Below, piece by piece: positions 13,791 to 19,797 of a stretch of DNA of 20,086 nt. This DNA is from a virus. Both the position numbers and the translations under genes were made by a program. The first letter of the stretch is position 1, and every line of letters begins with the position of its first letter. The notes beneath the pieces were generated by a model that was not told where the DNA came from, did no database searches, and was given only the letters and a program-made list of their open reading frames with translations. The stretch covers positions 1 to 20,086 of the IMG/VR virus record IMGVR_UViG_3300033388_002676. The stretch is one strand, 5' to 3'.

Positions 13791-14285
13791 TCAATCACCA
13801 AGATCACCCTGGCGCCACAGTTCGTCAAGGATAGCTGTGCCGGCACCGCTGATCTTTGCCAGGGCATCATGCATCGCGAGTGCTACAGCTTCGGATCTCA
13901 GCACTATGAGCGCTTCAATGATCTTGTCCCGGCGTTCCATGGCTTCGAGATAGTCCATATGGTCACTGATAACCTCGTGGGACATAATCTCTCTGGCCAT
14001 CCAATCCTGCCATAGCTCCGGGAGGATAGGTTGGAATTCATGCTCAGGCTCAACAACCTCAGGCTGCATGACATGCGTCTCAACCTCATACTTTTTGCGA
14101 AGCGTCTCGGGTACCGGATAGATCGGATCGATCTTCTGAATAGCGAGCGGCCAGACTTCAAGCGACTCGTTTACAGGGATCTTGTCACAGGCGTCCCTGG
14201 CCTGTTTGTTCTTGAGATGTTCGAGACTTCTTATCTTGGTAAATGCTGGTTTCCAGGCTAACGTCGGTTTGCAGTCTTTCGGCAT
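13791..14285 (-). CDS. Hypothetical helical protein
   Basis: A 164-residue product starts at ATG 14285 behind AAGGAG. It is charged and mostly helical in the C-terminal 90 residues (LPELWQDWMAREIMSHEVI, then ERRDKIIEALIVLRSEAVA). The N-terminal third has Pro and Lys patches. It has no Cys pair apart from two isolated Cys, no membrane segment and no enzyme motif. It overlaps the preceding 75-residue gene by 28 bases. I do not recognise the family. It may be an early or accessory phage protein given its small-gene surroundings. Confidence 0.72.
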   Translation of the reverse strand: MPKDCKPTLAWKPAFTKIRSLEHLKNKQARDACDKIPVNESLEVWPLAIQKIDPIYPVPETLRKKYEVETHVMQPEVVEPEHEFQPILPELWQDWMAREIMSHEVISDHMDYLEAMERRDKIIEALIVLRSEAVALAMHDALAKISGAGTAILDELWRQGDLGD

Positions 14286-14485
14286 ACAGGACTCCTTGAT
14301 GCAAGAAATTTACCGTAGTCTATCGCACTGCTTTCTTTAACAAAAGCACATATACCGACTATCTTGAACCCTACTTCTCCGATCGTCTCGGTGACCTCAA
14401 AATATTTGTCAGGGGTCATTCCTGTAACTTCCCAGGCCTTTACCTTGTCAAACTCGTCGATATATGTGATCCAGTCTCTAACCAT
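14258..14485 (-). CDS. Hypothetical small protein
   Basis: I chose ATG 14485 (MVRDWITYIDEFDK, 75 residues) because AAAGGGA lies seven bases upstream and because it overlaps the previous gene's stop by eight bases, as is typical here. The sequence has a YFEVTETIGEVGFKIVGICAFV core that looks beta-structured and a basic C-terminus (SPVCRKTANRR). An earlier ATG at 14509 lacks a good ribosome-binding site. No family was recognised. Confidence 0.65.
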   Translation of the reverse strand: MVRDWITYIDEFDKVKAWEVTGMTPDKYFEVTETIGEVGFKIVGICAFVKESSAIDYGKFLASRSPVCRKTANRR

Positions 14486-14639
14486 ATTTGATCCCTTTAA
14501 TTGTACCATGACCGTTTATCAGCTTGTCCCTCAAGATAGCATTGTAGATCTTGTGCTCGTCCTCGGTCAGGGTGGCAATGACCGCTGCCCTTGCTGCTTT
14601 CAGGGCTGCTATTTTTGCCATCAGGATTAATTTATTCAT
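14478..14639 (-). CDS. 53-residue helical hypothetical protein
   Basis: The ATG at 14639 overlaps the stop of the 103-residue gene (GATGAATAA) and the frame ends at TAG 14480-14478, eight bases inside the next gene. The first 24 residues form an Ala/Lys-rich helix (MAKIAALKAARAAVIATL), followed by a charged EDEHKIYNAILRDKLI helix. It has no Cys. It fills a gap of about 145 bases that would otherwise be unexplained. The ribosome-binding site is weak, so translation probably depends on coupling. Confidence 0.55.
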   Translation of the reverse strand: MNKLILMAKIAALKAARAAVIATLTEDEHKIYNAILRDKLINGHGTIKGIKYG

Positions 14640-14943
14640 CGGTATTGTCCCTCCGATACATCCCGGCTTTCTTCTTCAAAGGAACGATGATGAGCAGGCC
14701 GAATGAATCGTAGCCAAACTCCCAGTCGAACGTGTTGTTCAGATAGAATGCTTTCCCCGCGAACTCACCCTCGTCCCTGGTCTGGATCGGGTATTTGTTA
14801 CTGTCCGCTTTGAACCCACCGTCGCTTTTCTCCCGGACACGCACCAGATTGTCCGGATCAACTTCGATGGACGTGGACGCTTCAGCCGGTTCAACGATCT
14901 TGAGCAGCTTGGCGTTCTTATTGTTCTGATTAAACACTGTCAT
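14632..14943 (-). CDS. Hypothetical protein
   Basis: The start at ATG 14943 follows GGAGGGG and sits one base after the stop of the 57-residue gene. The 103-residue product is mixed alpha/beta with acidic and Asn-rich segments. The C-terminal half has FYLNNTFDWEFGYDSFGLLIIVPLKKK, a probable beta hairpin. There is no membrane anchor, Cys pair or known motif. An in-frame start at 15018 lacks a suitable site. Function unknown. Confidence 0.7.
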   Translation of the reverse strand: MTVFNQNNKNAKLLKIVEPAEASTSIEVDPDNLVRVREKSDGGFKADSNKYPIQTRDEGEFAGKAFYLNNTFDWEFGYDSFGLLIIVPLKKKAGMYRRDNTDE

Positions 14944-14944
14944 A

Positions 14945-15118
14945 TTATTTCCCCTCCAATTCTGCCACCAATTCCTTGGCAGCGGCTTCGAGGACTTCCA
15001 TACGTCGCATATGATCATCGATCACCGTCTGTAAACGATAGGCGTCCTCAACAAAGATGTTCTTTAGTTGGGCGGCCTGTAACGCTTCCTTGACCGCCAG
15101 CTTCAGTCTCTCAAGCAT
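14945..15118 (-). CDS. 57-residue coiled-coil protein
   Basis: The start at ATG 15118 follows GGGAG and overlaps the end of the 49-residue gene by eight bases. The entire product reads as one amphipathic helix (LERLKLAVKEALQAAQLKN, then DDHMRRMEVLEAAAKELVAELEG), with heptad-like spacing of Leu, Val and Ala. It would form a coiled coil, perhaps as a dimer or a partner of another small protein. No DNA-binding motif or membrane segment is visible. Confidence 0.7.
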   Translation of the reverse strand: MLERLKLAVKEALQAAQLKNIFVEDAYRLQTVIDDHMRRMEVLEAAAKELVAELEGK

Positions 15119-15260
15119 TGATTTTCTCCCTGTGTTTCTTCTTTCGGGTGTACCTCGTCTTGTCCCGCATATCTTCGCCTGGTCCGGTAGTCGGAATGCG
15201 AAGCGCTCTCTTCTGCCTGGACAACCCCTGGTCAAATATTCTCTTTCTTTTCGTAGTCAT
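15111..15260 (-). CDS. 49-residue highly basic protein
   Basis: I place the start at ATG 15260 (MTTKRKRIFDQGLSRQ) with GGTGA four bases upstream. The product is 49 residues and strongly basic: KRKR near the N-terminus and a KKKHREK stretch at the C-terminus, with a Pro/Gly hinge between. It could bind nucleic acid. The frame is open further upstream to an ATG at 15389, which would give 92 residues and remove most of the intergenic gap, but that start lacks a Shine-Dalgarno and the added stretch is full of inverted repeats. Both readings remain possible. Confidence 0.55.
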   Translation of the reverse strand: MTTKRKRIFDQGLSRQKRALRIPTTGPGEDMRDKTRYTRKKKHREKINA

Positions 15261-15300
15261 AATGTCACCATTGTAACACAGGTTGGTACCTAATTCCTCT

Positions 15301-15406
15301 ATCGCGCCAAATAAAACCACTATAGTGTCGCGATATTGCGCGATGTGGCGCAATTCAGACCACTTAAGTGTCCGCATGGAAGAATGCATGGAACATCATT
15401 CCATGC
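15301..15406. promoter_or_regulatory. Dyad-rich region, candidate operator/promoter control site
   Basis: Between the 83-residue gene's stop and the 49-residue gene are several dyads. CACTATAGTG (15318-15327) and CACTTAAGTG (15361-15370) are perfect 10-bp palindromes inside a longer shared pattern, ACCACTWWAGTGTC, with centres 43 bp apart. Also present are ATTGCGC-N6-GCGCAAT (15335-15354) and a perfect 8-bp hairpin, GCATGGAA-N5-TTCCATGC (15386-15406), whose left arm is repeated at 15374-15381. The hairpin begins immediately after the upstream stop codon and may be a weak terminator (ATTCTT follows it). Two matching palindromes about four helical turns apart suit a repressor or activator. No consensus sigma-70 promoter was seen. 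Confidence 0.5.
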
Positions 15407-15658
15407 TTAGCAGTTGCCTTCGGTTTGACCCCATATACGAGTCAGTGGGGTTTCGTCCCCGAGGTTCTGCAGATAGATGTCTGATAATACAATGTAAAAG
15501 TCATGCTCGCAAACATCCATATAAAAGGTGCCATCGGTCTTACGAAATATGAAACAGTCTCGAGCGTGGTCCCACATATGGGTGATCAGGTTCTGTGATC
15601 TCCACCAACGAACTACATCTCCCCAGGTCCATTCAGTGTCAATTAGGTTGTATCCCAT
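15407..15658 (-). CDS. Hypothetical 83-residue protein
   Basis: I chose ATG 15658 (MGYNLIDTEWTW) because GGGAG lies just upstream and it overlaps the stop of the membrane-protein gene (TAATG). The product is rich in Trp, Asp and His (TWGDVVRWWRSQNLITHMWD, then DCFIFRKTDGTFYMDVCEHD), contains three Cys and looks like a compact alpha/beta domain. I do not recognise it. It ends directly at the hairpin that opens the dyad-rich region. Confidence 0.68.
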   Translation of the reverse strand: MGYNLIDTEWTWGDVVRWWRSQNLITHMWDHARDCFIFRKTDGTFYMDVCEHDFYIVLSDIYLQNLGDETPLTRIWGQTEGNC

Positions 15659-15849
15659 TATCGCTCCCATTTCTTGCTTTGACGTTTAATGTAACAATTC
15701 AGGCGCCATTGACGCCACATAATGAATGGCCAGAATACCATGACGAAGTTGTCCCAGTCACCCCATTTAGACATTTCATGCATGGCGTAGGCCGATCCAA
15801 TCAATAGGTAGATGGCAATTAAAACAATAATAAAGAATAAATAGAGCAT
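15658..15849 (-). CDS. Small membrane protein (possible lysis or holin-like)
   Basis: A 63-residue product starts at ATG 15849 behind AAGGGGG. Residues 1-22 form a strong transmembrane segment (MLYLFFIIVLIAIYLLIGSA). A second, shorter hydrophobic-aromatic segment (FVMVFWPFIMW) occurs near residues 35-45, and the C-terminus is basic (IKRQSKKWER), which suits a cytoplasmic tail. Two membrane segments, small size and a basic tail are common in holins, and an endolysin candidate lies about 1.2 kb upstream on the same strand. That is circumstantial; many phages encode other small membrane proteins. Confidence 0.6.
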   Translation of the reverse strand: MLYLFFIIVLIAIYLLIGSAYAMHEMSKWGDWDNFVMVFWPFIMWRQWRLNCYIKRQSKKWER

Positions 15850-15858
15850 GTTACCCCC

Positions 15859-16500
15859 TTAGAAGGTTATATAATCGGTTGCCAGGTTGTGCTTGTAAGC
15901 CTCTTCAGCTGTGATATATCTGCTATCTTTTACCCATTCAGGTGGGATGGAGGTACGCTCCCTAAGTAGCTGATACATAAGATCATTAAAGCCTCTCGTT
16001 GCTTGGGCTCCTGCGGGAGATATTTGTTCAAGCCTTACCATCTCAGACAGTGTGAATTGCTTACCTAATGCACCCTCGAACCAGACCTCGTGGATCATGA
16101 TCACTCCGAGGTTGCCAACAATGCGCTCATGTCCAATCAGGAATATTAGGCCGGCACCGCTCAATGCTTTAGTATAGGTATAGGTCCGGATTTTGAGATT
16201 GTGTAGCATAGACCATCGATTAAGTATATGCATCATGGTCTGGGCCACATCAGCACTGCCACCATCGGAGTCTATGATGATATTGAGCATGGCGCCATTC
16301 TGCAGCATCCATTTAGAGTTGACCAGACCCAGCTCCCTGGTTAGTCTGGCTGCATCCCCTGCCCATAATGTCCCATCAATGGTAATGGTTGATCGTCCAT
16401 CGGATAGGATTGTGGCAGCCTTAGAGCTCTTTACAACCACCGACAAGAAAATCGTAAGCAAGATAACAATGATAGCGGTAATTATTTTTTCTTTCCACAT
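15859..16500 (-). CDS. Membrane-anchored or exported ClpP-like serine protease
   Basis: I use ATG 16500 (213 residues; GGAGG ten bases upstream); ATG 16521 would add seven residues. Residues 7-23 form a transmembrane segment or signal peptide, ending SSKAA, a possible signal peptidase site. After it comes a ClpP/crotonase-type core. IIDSDGGSAD (about residues 75-84) matches the conserved strand-turn. Candidate catalytic residues are Ser114 in KALSGAGLIFLIG, His137 in VIMIHEVW and Asp192 in VKDSRYITAEEAYKHNL, with spacing close to ClpP (Ser, about 25 to His, about 50 to Asp). It is not beside the capsid gene, so prohead maturation is unlikely. An extracytoplasmic role, for example in lysis or superinfection control, is inferred. 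Confidence 0.7.
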   Translation of the reverse strand: MWKEKIITAIIVILLTIFLSVVVKSSKAATILSDGRSTITIDGTLWAGDAARLTRELGLVNSKWMLQNGAMLNIIIDSDGGSADVAQTMMHILNRWSMLHNLKIRTYTYTKALSGAGLIFLIGHERIVGNLGVIMIHEVWFEGALGKQFTLSEMVRLEQISPAGAQATRGFNDLMYQLLRERTSIPPEWVKDSRYITAEEAYKHNLATDYITF

Positions 16501-16543
16501 GATGTCAAAACCTCCACTCATATTTAAATCAGCCTACATTATA

Positions 16544-16906
16544 TCACAGGTCCGTACCTTTTTCCCCAATCACGTTGTCATCATTGAAGGTCCACATCTT
16601 AAGGGTGCGATGATCGGTAGGAACGTCTTTCTCGTTCATGACCTTGGCGGCCGCAGCCAGGGCATCGAACATCCTGTTGTCAATATCGGTGTTCATGTCC
16701 TCGAGGATGCTTGTCCCCCAGAGCTCGTCACCGTCACCGGCCAGGATGTCAACCAGCTTGTCACTGTCAATGATCTCCATCTCACCCCGGCATTCACAGA
16801 TGTATACCCAGCCTCGGCCATGTTCGATACCAGTATACGGGCAGTGCTTCCTGCGCTCGACGATCTTGCCACACTCTTTGCATCTTAGTCTAATAAAATC
16901 AGCCAT
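16544..16906 (-). CDS. Zinc-finger-like protein with long acidic tail
   Basis: I chose ATG 16906 (120 residues) because AAGGGGG lies just upstream; an earlier in-frame start at 16930 lacks a site. Residues 8-40 contain CKECG, a further Cys in KHCPYTG and YICECRG, giving five Cys in a zinc-finger-like arrangement. The rest is acidic with a helical segment (MFDALAAAAKVMNEKDV). It lies between the 28-residue membrane peptide and the ClpP-like protease. No known family was recognised. A regulatory or nucleic-acid-binding role is suggested only by the Cys pattern. Confidence 0.7.
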   Translation of the reverse strand: MADFIRLRCKECGKIVERRKHCPYTGIEHGRGWVYICECRGEMEIIDSDKLVDILAGDGDELWGTSILEDMNTDIDNRMFDALAAAAKVMNEKDVPTDHRTLKMWTFNDDNVIGEKGTDL

Positions 16907-16916
16907 TTGTCCCCCT

Positions 16917-17003
16917 TTAGAGATTACCAAATCTTATCAACATTAGAGTTGCTCCAATCCATGCAACAAACCATAAAGCTAATATAGCCAAGATAATTCT
17001 CAT
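16917..17003 (-). CDS. 28-residue single-span membrane peptide
   Basis: The ATG at 17003 overlaps the stop of the M15 peptidase gene (TAATG) and the frame ends at TAA 16919-16917. The peptide starts MRIILAILALWFVAWIGATL and is almost entirely one transmembrane helix with a charged residue near each end. The coupled start, full hydrophobic span and position directly after an endolysin candidate suggest a mini-holin or other lysis accessory. Its ribosome-binding site (GGGTG) is weak. The gene is very short, so it could also be a chance frame. Confidence 0.5.
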   Translation of the reverse strand: MRIILAILALWFVAWIGATLMLIRFGNL

Positions 17004-17383
17004 TAGTACACCCACATAACCTTTGGAGTCTTGTGCATGTCATCATCAGCATGGATAAAGTCTTTCCGGATCCCTATCCGCTTTATGCCGGCCTTCTTCA
17101 GGGCCTCGACTATGATCCATCGCAGGTTGTCACTGGTACATGAGATATCCACAGCTACACCGAGAGGGTGCGATGATGTCTGACTCGCTCCTATGTTGCT
17201 GTTATGATTATAACATCTGTACCCTGAGTTGATGATGAACGGAGTCTTGGCTGTCCCCCGGGCAATCTCAAGCTTCTGTATGAAATGATGATACATTTTT
17301 GATTGACCGCAACACTTGCACGCGAACTCTTTCTCCCTGAAATACCTGAATTCACTATGAATTCTTTTTTGATCATTACCCAT
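17003..17383 (-). CDS. M15-family peptidase, probable endolysin
   Basis: I place the start at ATG 17383 (126 residues; AAAGGG upstream); ATG 17410, overlapping the terminase stop, would add nine residues. The protein has the M15 D,D-carboxypeptidase pattern: an EFACKCCG element near residue 19, SGYRCYNHNSNIG near residues 53-65, SSHPLGVAVDI with zinc ligands His72 and Asp79, and a final FIHADDD with His111. It would cleave peptidoglycan peptide bonds during lysis. No signal peptide is present, so export would require a holin-type pore; small membrane proteins lie nearby. It directly follows the terminase gene. A virion-associated role is a less likely alternative. Confidence 0.8.
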   Translation of the reverse strand: MGNDQKRIHSEFRYFREKEFACKCCGQSKMYHHFIQKLEIARGTAKTPFIINSGYRCYNHNSNIGASQTSSHPLGVAVDISCTSDNLRWIIVEALKKAGIKRIGIRKDFIHADDDMHKTPKVMWVY

Positions 17384-17409
17384 TGTATTACCCTTTCGAT
17401 ATTCACTCA

Positions 17410-19002
17410 TTATGCACCCCATCCTTTGTCAGGTGGAGCCCCTGAAGGCTTAGCGATCAGGATGCTCCCCTTCTTGTTGAAGTTCGTTTTAGTGAACGGA
17501 TGGACAACGGACCCAGTCCTGAAGGCGTCCGCTCCATTCGATGATACATCATGATAAGGATGATTGCGGTATGTTCCTCGCTTCTCGTCCCACTCTTTTC
17601 TGTATGCTTCCAGGTGTTTAAGGCCTGTGTCGCACTTCTCGAGGTCGAATACACAGTATGGAAGCAGCTTCCTGACTGCCTCTATGCCTGACTCGATCGA
17701 CAGCTTAGGTACAGTTTTTGTGATTAAACCCAGGTCTTTAGCGTAATCCGAGCGCTTCCGACCTATTGAATAGTCGTGATTGTCCATATCATGGGGAACG
17801 TAATGCTTCCCATATTTGTAATCAAGATCATCTTGCATATCTCGAAGTATTTCAGCATAATGGCCCAACCCTTCGTTGAAGTTCTCATAGTAGTTGATGA
17901 CATGGATCTGCAGCCCAATGGTCTGGACGAACCATATCGCGTTGATATCATTGAATCCTATATCCCACCAGGTGTCAACCCTATAGTTAGGAATGAAGTC
18001 TACCTTGGTGATTCTGTTATTCTTACGCAACCAGGCCATCGGCGTTGCATAGTATACACCCTTTGTTGATTCCAGGAAAGCTTCTTCTGGGGTGCTGGGG
18101 TGCTCACGCATCATCAGATCACCCTGATCCTTTTCCTTCATGACATACCAGGCCTGCTTTACCATGGGTATCGGCCGGCGGAGGACATCCTCGACCTTCT
18201 TGAAGTAGCGCTTCAATCTATCTGAAATGACTACGAATTTGGCCTCTTTCTCCTCGAGCTCATTGAGAGGGTTGTCCATCCACCCAAAGAAAAAGAACTT
18301 CCAGGCCATCTTATTGAGCATGGACCTTTCGAGCTGCAGCTTCTGGGCCTCGATCGTCATGTCATAGAAACGCCCCTGACGGCCCTCAGCGGTACTTTCA
18401 ATGAATACCAGTTGACCAGGATGGACAGCGTTCAATGTACCTGTCACGATCTCCTCAGCCTTGTGGGGATACTTTGCGCAGATCTTCCCGAACTCAGAAA
18501 CGTGGACCAGCTGATATGTACCTGATCGGCCCGAGGTTGTCACCCTGATGGAGGATCCGTTCGAGAAGTGGAGCTCCGAGGTTGAGGCACGCTTAGCGGT
18601 GACCGTTCCCCGGATCAATGGATGGAGGTTATTGTAGGCGAACATGATCTTCTTAGTGAAGAAGTCCTTGGCATCATCCTTATTATGAGCAATGACGCAT
18701 GCATGAGTGTTCGAATTAAACATGCAGGTATCCAGGAAAAACAAACAAATAAAGGTAGTTATCCCATGCTGCCTTGATTTCAGAATTATGTTCAAATAAT
18801 GCATCCCCAGGTACAAAAGCCTCTGGGCCATGCGCATCTTGAACGTCATCACATGACCCTTATCATCAACTATCTGATATAGATGATTAATCCGCCATCG
18901 CTGACGTTTCATCTTCTTGATCACCCGGGCATACCAGGTGCGTTCATCATCAGATGTCTGGAAGTCTTCATTAATCTCGAGGTTGTCATCGTATTCAGAC
19001 AT
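17410..19002 (-). CDS. Terminase large subunit
   Basis: This encodes 530 residues from ATG 19002, overlapping the exonuclease stop (TAATG) with AGGGTG upstream. The ATPase half has a Walker A-like LKSRQHGITT at residues 74-83 (the K-x-RQ-x-G-x-T variant), Walker B LVHVSEFG around residues 165-172 with Glu170, and a coupling motif ESTAEGRQG near 202-210. The nuclease half has the acidic residues of the RNase H-fold: Asp347 in WWDIGF, Asp405 in PHDMDN and Asp492 in SNGADAFR. It cuts and pumps concatemeric DNA into the prohead through the portal. No small terminase subunit was identified in the window. The domain order and motifs make this a secure call. Confidence 0.92.
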   Translation of the reverse strand: MSEYDDNLEINEDFQTSDDERTWYARVIKKMKRQRWRINHLYQIVDDKGHVMTFKMRMAQRLLYLGMHYLNIILKSRQHGITTFICLFFLDTCMFNSNTHACVIAHNKDDAKDFFTKKIMFAYNNLHPLIRGTVTAKRASTSELHFSNGSSIRVTTSGRSGTYQLVHVSEFGKICAKYPHKAEEIVTGTLNAVHPGQLVFIESTAEGRQGRFYDMTIEAQKLQLERSMLNKMAWKFFFFGWMDNPLNELEEKEAKFVVISDRLKRYFKKVEDVLRRPIPMVKQAWYVMKEKDQGDLMMREHPSTPEEAFLESTKGVYYATPMAWLRKNNRITKVDFIPNYRVDTWWDIGFNDINAIWFVQTIGLQIHVINYYENFNEGLGHYAEILRDMQDDLDYKYGKHYVPHDMDNHDYSIGRKRSDYAKDLGLITKTVPKLSIESGIEAVRKLLPYCVFDLEKCDTGLKHLEAYRKEWDEKRGTYRNHPYHDVSSNGADAFRTGSVVHPFTKTNFNKKGSILIAKPSGAPPDKGWGA

Positions 19003-19631
19003 TATTCTACACCCTGTTTCACCAGTGCATCATAACATCTGACAGTAGCCTGGACATCAGCATAGGCATCATGGGCATCCTCGAACTCTACACCGAACAG
19101 ATGCTTGTGCAGCTCCTGCAGCTTGGGCCATTTATATCCCCGGCGTGCGTTGCCAGTCTTCCCGCTCTTGTGCGGAAGCTTACAAATCTTTGTAGACTTC
19201 TGCATGGTATCGAACCGCTTGACACCTTTAAAGATCTCATATGCGGATTCCATACCCAGCCGGATCAACTCGGCGCCGACTACGCTCTTATCAAAATACA
19301 CACCGTGGCCTATAAGAAGGTCAGCCATCTCCGCCGCGACCATGAACTCGTACAAGGCCTCTTTGATCGATATGCCCTCTTCAGCTGCCATGGCATTCGT
19401 TACACCATGGACGTCAGTAGCTGCTTGTGGGATGTCAAAGCCCCATGGAATGACCAAACGGTTACGAACTACCATTTTGTCAGTGGATAGGTCAGCTTCC
19501 CTTGGTCCATCATGACCTTTCAGTAACCAGGACAGCTGAACCAGTCGCGGCCAGTTCTCAACGTCATGGTTGCGTGCGTCTCTGCTCAATGGCAGGCCTG
19601 TCGTCTCTGTGTCGAAGAATAGTTTAAACAT
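19002..19631 (-). CDS. DEDDh 3'-5' exonuclease (DnaQ-like)
   Basis: The ATG at 19631 follows GGGGG and gives 209 residues; a GTG two codons earlier is also in frame. It has all three exonuclease motifs: FDTETTG near residues 6-12 (Asp7, Glu9), IGHGVYFDKS near residue 110 (Asp114) and HDAYADV near residue 187 (His187, Asp192), which marks the DEDDh class. Standalone phage enzymes of this type trim DNA or RNA, or serve replication or recombination. It is encoded directly upstream of the terminase with a one-base overlap and downstream of a 57-residue gene with an eight-base overlap. Its substrate cannot be read from sequence. Confidence 0.88.
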   Translation of the reverse strand: MFKLFFDTETTGLPLSRDARNHDVENWPRLVQLSWLLKGHDGPREADLSTDKMVVRNRLVIPWGFDIPQAATDVHGVTNAMAAEEGISIKEALYEFMVAAEMADLLIGHGVYFDKSVVGAELIRLGMESAYEIFKGVKRFDTMQKSTKICKLPHKSGKTGNARRGYKWPKLQELHKHLFGVEFEDAHDAYADVQATVRCYDALVKQGVE

Positions 19632-19797
19632 TTGCACCCCCTATTTTTATTCTCATTCGTTTCCAGTAGCCACGTCCAAGCAGCTCAAAGAAATAGGTCC
19701 AGGTAATATCGAACCATTTCTGACTGCAGATAATACACCTGTCATCCCAACAGATATAGTTTTTTTGATGCTCGACAAATAGTTGTGCTGTTATCAT
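19624..19797 (-). CDS. 57-residue Cys-containing protein
   Basis: The ATG at 19797 overlaps the previous gene's stop (TAATG) and follows AAGGGGAC. The frame ends at TAA 19626-19624, eight bases inside the exonuclease gene. It has Cys at YICWDDRCIICSQKW near residues 14-28, a possible metal knuckle, followed by an aromatic helix (WTYFFELLGRGYWKR). It fills the 165-base space before the exonuclease. No family was recognised. Coupled starts on both sides support it as a real gene. Confidence 0.65.
   Translation of the reverse strand: MITAQLFVEHQKNYICWDDRCIICSQKWFDITWTYFFELLGRGYWKRMRIKIGGANV

Noticed and set aside
15318-15340. T7-type phage promoter (CACTATAG core, minus strand)
   Set aside because: Only the core matches; the ten bases upstream agree at about three positions with the T7 consensus, and no phage RNA polymerase gene is in the window. 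The palindromic context explains the match better.
15859-16500. Prohead maturation protease
   Set aside because: The export segment and the roughly 12 kb distance from the capsid gene argue against it, despite the ClpP-like fold.
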